A stretch of DNA of 64,000 bases, from assembly GCA_032158295.1 (NCBI GenBank), contig CM063251.1:20341433-20405432 (forward strand). Direction: 5' to 3'. Positions 61,532-64,000 of the stretch are shown here, one piece after another; within the stretch, counting starts at the first letter, position 1; every line of letters starts with the position of its first letter. Origin of the DNA: Pycnopodia helianthoides. Taxonomy: Eukaryota > Echinodermata > Asteroidea > Forcipulatida > Asteriidae. Position numbers and translations under genes: made by a program. The notes beneath the pieces were generated by a model that saw only the letters and a program-made list of their open reading frames with translations, was not told the origin of the DNA and made no database searches.

Positions 61532-64000
61532 TTAAGTACAATGACCGATCATTCAGGGTCATCTTTCCACCTGCTGAAGTATCAGTTTCATAATTCATGA
61601 GTCAGAAATAAATCTGGGAAAATTGTATAAATGAATAAAATTTGAACAAGCCTTTTTTCTTATTTTAAGATTGAAATAGTCATTTGACGGTAATACAGGG
61701 TTAATTTAAAAGAAAAATGTTTTATATCTTCGGTTTAGGTTTAAGAAAAAATAGTGTGGGCCTAATAATGTTTTCCCTTTTGAAACTAAACAAATAAATA
61801 CTTCATGTAAAGGCATATAATTATAAAGAACAATTGCATGAAGTAGGAATTGGAAGACATGGTAGTTTTTGTTTTTGACTACTTGTCAAGTAAATTGAAC
61901 AATTTATACTTATATTAGCATTGTTATTTTAATTTGTTTGCTTTTGTTCTAACTGTTTTGATGTATGAATTTTATCGAAACTACTGAAATGCTTAAATCC
62001 AATTTAACATGCAACAAAACTAAGGCCGGGAGTATACAATAAAGAAAATAGGCCTAAACGTTGGGCCCGTAATCACAATGTTTATTTTCCCAGCGGTTAA
62101 TTTCTTTTTTTCAAGATTCGTTTATGGTAAAGCTTGGATGAACCCTCGGTTATAAACGACCAGTAAGGATAGTATCCGATATAACACACATTTATTTTTA
62201 AGGGGTTGGTGTAGACTCAGGAACGACGGTACACTTCCGAGCATTGATGGAAAAACACTAACCACGCCATACGCTGTTTATGCAGAGTCTCTCCAGTACT
62301 GCGGGTCAGTTTCAAATGTAAACAAAGTATGGCATTATAGCCAGCTTCATCTATACGTGTAAAAAACCTATGACATTTTATGCAGTAGATTGTTTATTAG
62401 CCCAAACGATGACTGGTGAGATGCTCTGTACATTTGACATGTTGGAATTATGTCTGCTGTGAAGCCGAGGCATTGTAATGTGATGGGACAGTTGTATTAT
62501 TATTTTGCCTACATGTACATACGTTTGTCTTTTGACATTTTGCTCGTGGATTAATTTTTAAGTCCTTTCCAATAAATTGCTTGTCAATGTGGGTTTTTTC
62601 CTTGGCGAAACGCCACAATAATTCCTCTCGTTTTATTGGTAAATTGTATGCATACAAATTCTACGAACACTGTTCTATTAATTTTTGATTTGCCTAAATC
62701 GCTCCATTTAGTTAGTAATACCCTTTTCCGACCTCTTCTTGTCAACTCACATTTGTGTTTTCTTGAAAACCTTCTATTTGAGTTCCTTATTCCTCGAAAT
62801 GATCTGGGGTTTTTTTCCATTGACGGACCTACATTGTTTTCTTTCGTTACTTACTTAACTCAAAACGTTTTGTTGTAAGACGAGACATACATTCTCACTT
62901 ATTGTTTACTTTGCATTAGTTTGGAATTAAAAGAAGAAAAAAGGCATAGTACACTTTTTAAAATCCTATATGGCACTTGTGCCAGTTGTTAGATGACAAT
63001 GTGCTTATGCTACTTCCTCGTTTATTTCCCCTAGGGTGGCTCAAAGGATACTAAATATCTAACTCATTCTTATGGTTTCGATTTCAAAGGGTTTTACACT
63101 AACGCCCAGAAAGTATATGAAGTCAATTTCGCCAGGGGCATGGATGCTCTATGCCTCCATGATCGACTTCTGCAGCTTCAAAATGACAAATTTATTGTAC
63201 TTTTTTTCCAATAACATTTTAGGGTGGTTGAGACTGTTCAAGTTACCTCCATTAAGTTTGCAACGTGTTGGTGTGAGCTTGAAACTTTCCAAGTTATCCT
63301 CCATAAAGTTTTGTGAGCTTGAATTTGACCTTTCATGTAAGGTGTGCCCACGTCGTTAACTTGGATTATTTGGAGCATCCCAGTAAAATTTCCGAGAGAA
63401 AGACTGATTTATTATAAATACTGACAGGGCTGCTTTATTTGTCACATTATTATCGATTCTTTATTGTGAAATATGTATTAATAATCAACAAATTTTGCAA
63501 TTCTTGCACCAGGTCTGCAAGCAATTGAACTTCATAGTACGTATATTTAATAACACTGAGTTCTTTCTAATTTCTAACATCTTTTTTGTACCGAAAATAA
63601 ACCTCTTCTTTAAACTATATAATATAAAAACTATAAAATTATTATGAGTACCATAAATAAAATTTAAAAAAAATATGATAATTGTTACGCCCCCTTCTTG
63701 ATACGAACGTCAACCAACTATTTTGTTTGTTATCAGAGACTGTGGCATTGCGTTTTGAATCGTATCAGACGGGGATGTGTTTACCGTGTTCATCTGTACT
63801 CTGTCCCCGCGTCAAGGGGCCCCGATACCCGCTGAATTCTGACCCGCTAATCGTGGGAAACAAGCGCGGCCGTGCAGTTTCCTCTGTTTGTTCAAGCCGC
63901 TCTGGATGATAAAATCAACCCCTCTCCAAACCAGGAAAGATTGGGTAAAATAAAGGTGGTTAACTTTCTAGCATTCAAGATTATATTTTGTAGTGCCACC

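Larger units (their letters stand above)
59173..64000. other. Intergenic region downstream of mir-10
   Basis: Holds a truncated family 4 element (about 59452-59770), a (TTTG)n run, and the family 4/family 1 MITE composite (60710-61531). From 61540 to 64000 the DNA is AT-rich with no recognised gene; a GC-richer patch at about 63690-63910 is unassigned. No Hox4 exon is seen. Confidence 0.6.

Noticed and set aside
60000..64000. Hox4 exon at the right edge
   Set aside because: No homeobox or hexapeptide found on either strand; the gene is expected outside the window.

Overview
The window is nuclear DNA from a deuterostome, most probably an echinoderm and plausibly a sea star. It is AT-rich and intron-bearing, and dense in short interspersed repeats. 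The one protein-coding gene recognised is a two-exon Hox gene of the central/anterior class (Hox5/Scr group) on the + strand. Exon 1 (7061-7535) carries an MSSYF start and a YPWM hexapeptide. A 15.3-kb phase-1 intron separates it from exon 2 (22810-23105), which carries the whole homeobox. The spliced product is 256 residues.

About 36 kb downstream on the same strand (59085-59172) lies a near-perfect mir-10 precursor hairpin. In bilaterian Hox clusters mir-10 sits between the Hox4 and Hox5 paralogy groups. The pair therefore places this window in the Hox5-to-Hox4 interval, with Hox4 or the next anterior Hox gene predicted beyond position 64000. Sea urchins are thought to lack Hox4, so a non-echinoid echinoderm fits best, but the sequence alone does not fix the species.

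Layout. 1-7060: upstream intergenic DNA with a 37-bp minisatellite (444-702), two abutting TTAA MITEs (1738-2355) and a G-rich tract. 7061-23105: Hox5; its intron holds MITEs, a LINE fragment and foldbacks. 23106-48532: intergenic, with an 11-bp-phased array of CRE-like sites (24799-24839), a GC-rich promoter-like patch (about 30750-31085), a 16-bp minisatellite (29786-30087), LINE 3' ends and SINEs. 48533-50276: eleven tRNA-Asn(GTT) genes on the - strand at an invariant 167-bp period. A twelfth unit has been pushed away by a 458-bp insertion and decayed. 50850-59084: foldback elements, more TTAA MITEs and a 41-bp tandem repeat. 59085-64000: mir-10, then a composite of two MITEs sharing one TTAA.

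The repeat content is itself informative. Four MITE families share TTAA flanks and AGG/CCT termini, and three of them match a common 20-nt terminal pattern, which suggests one source of transposase. No prokaryotic, viral or CRISPR feature was found, and the many short open frames outside Hox5 look like chance or repeat-derived.
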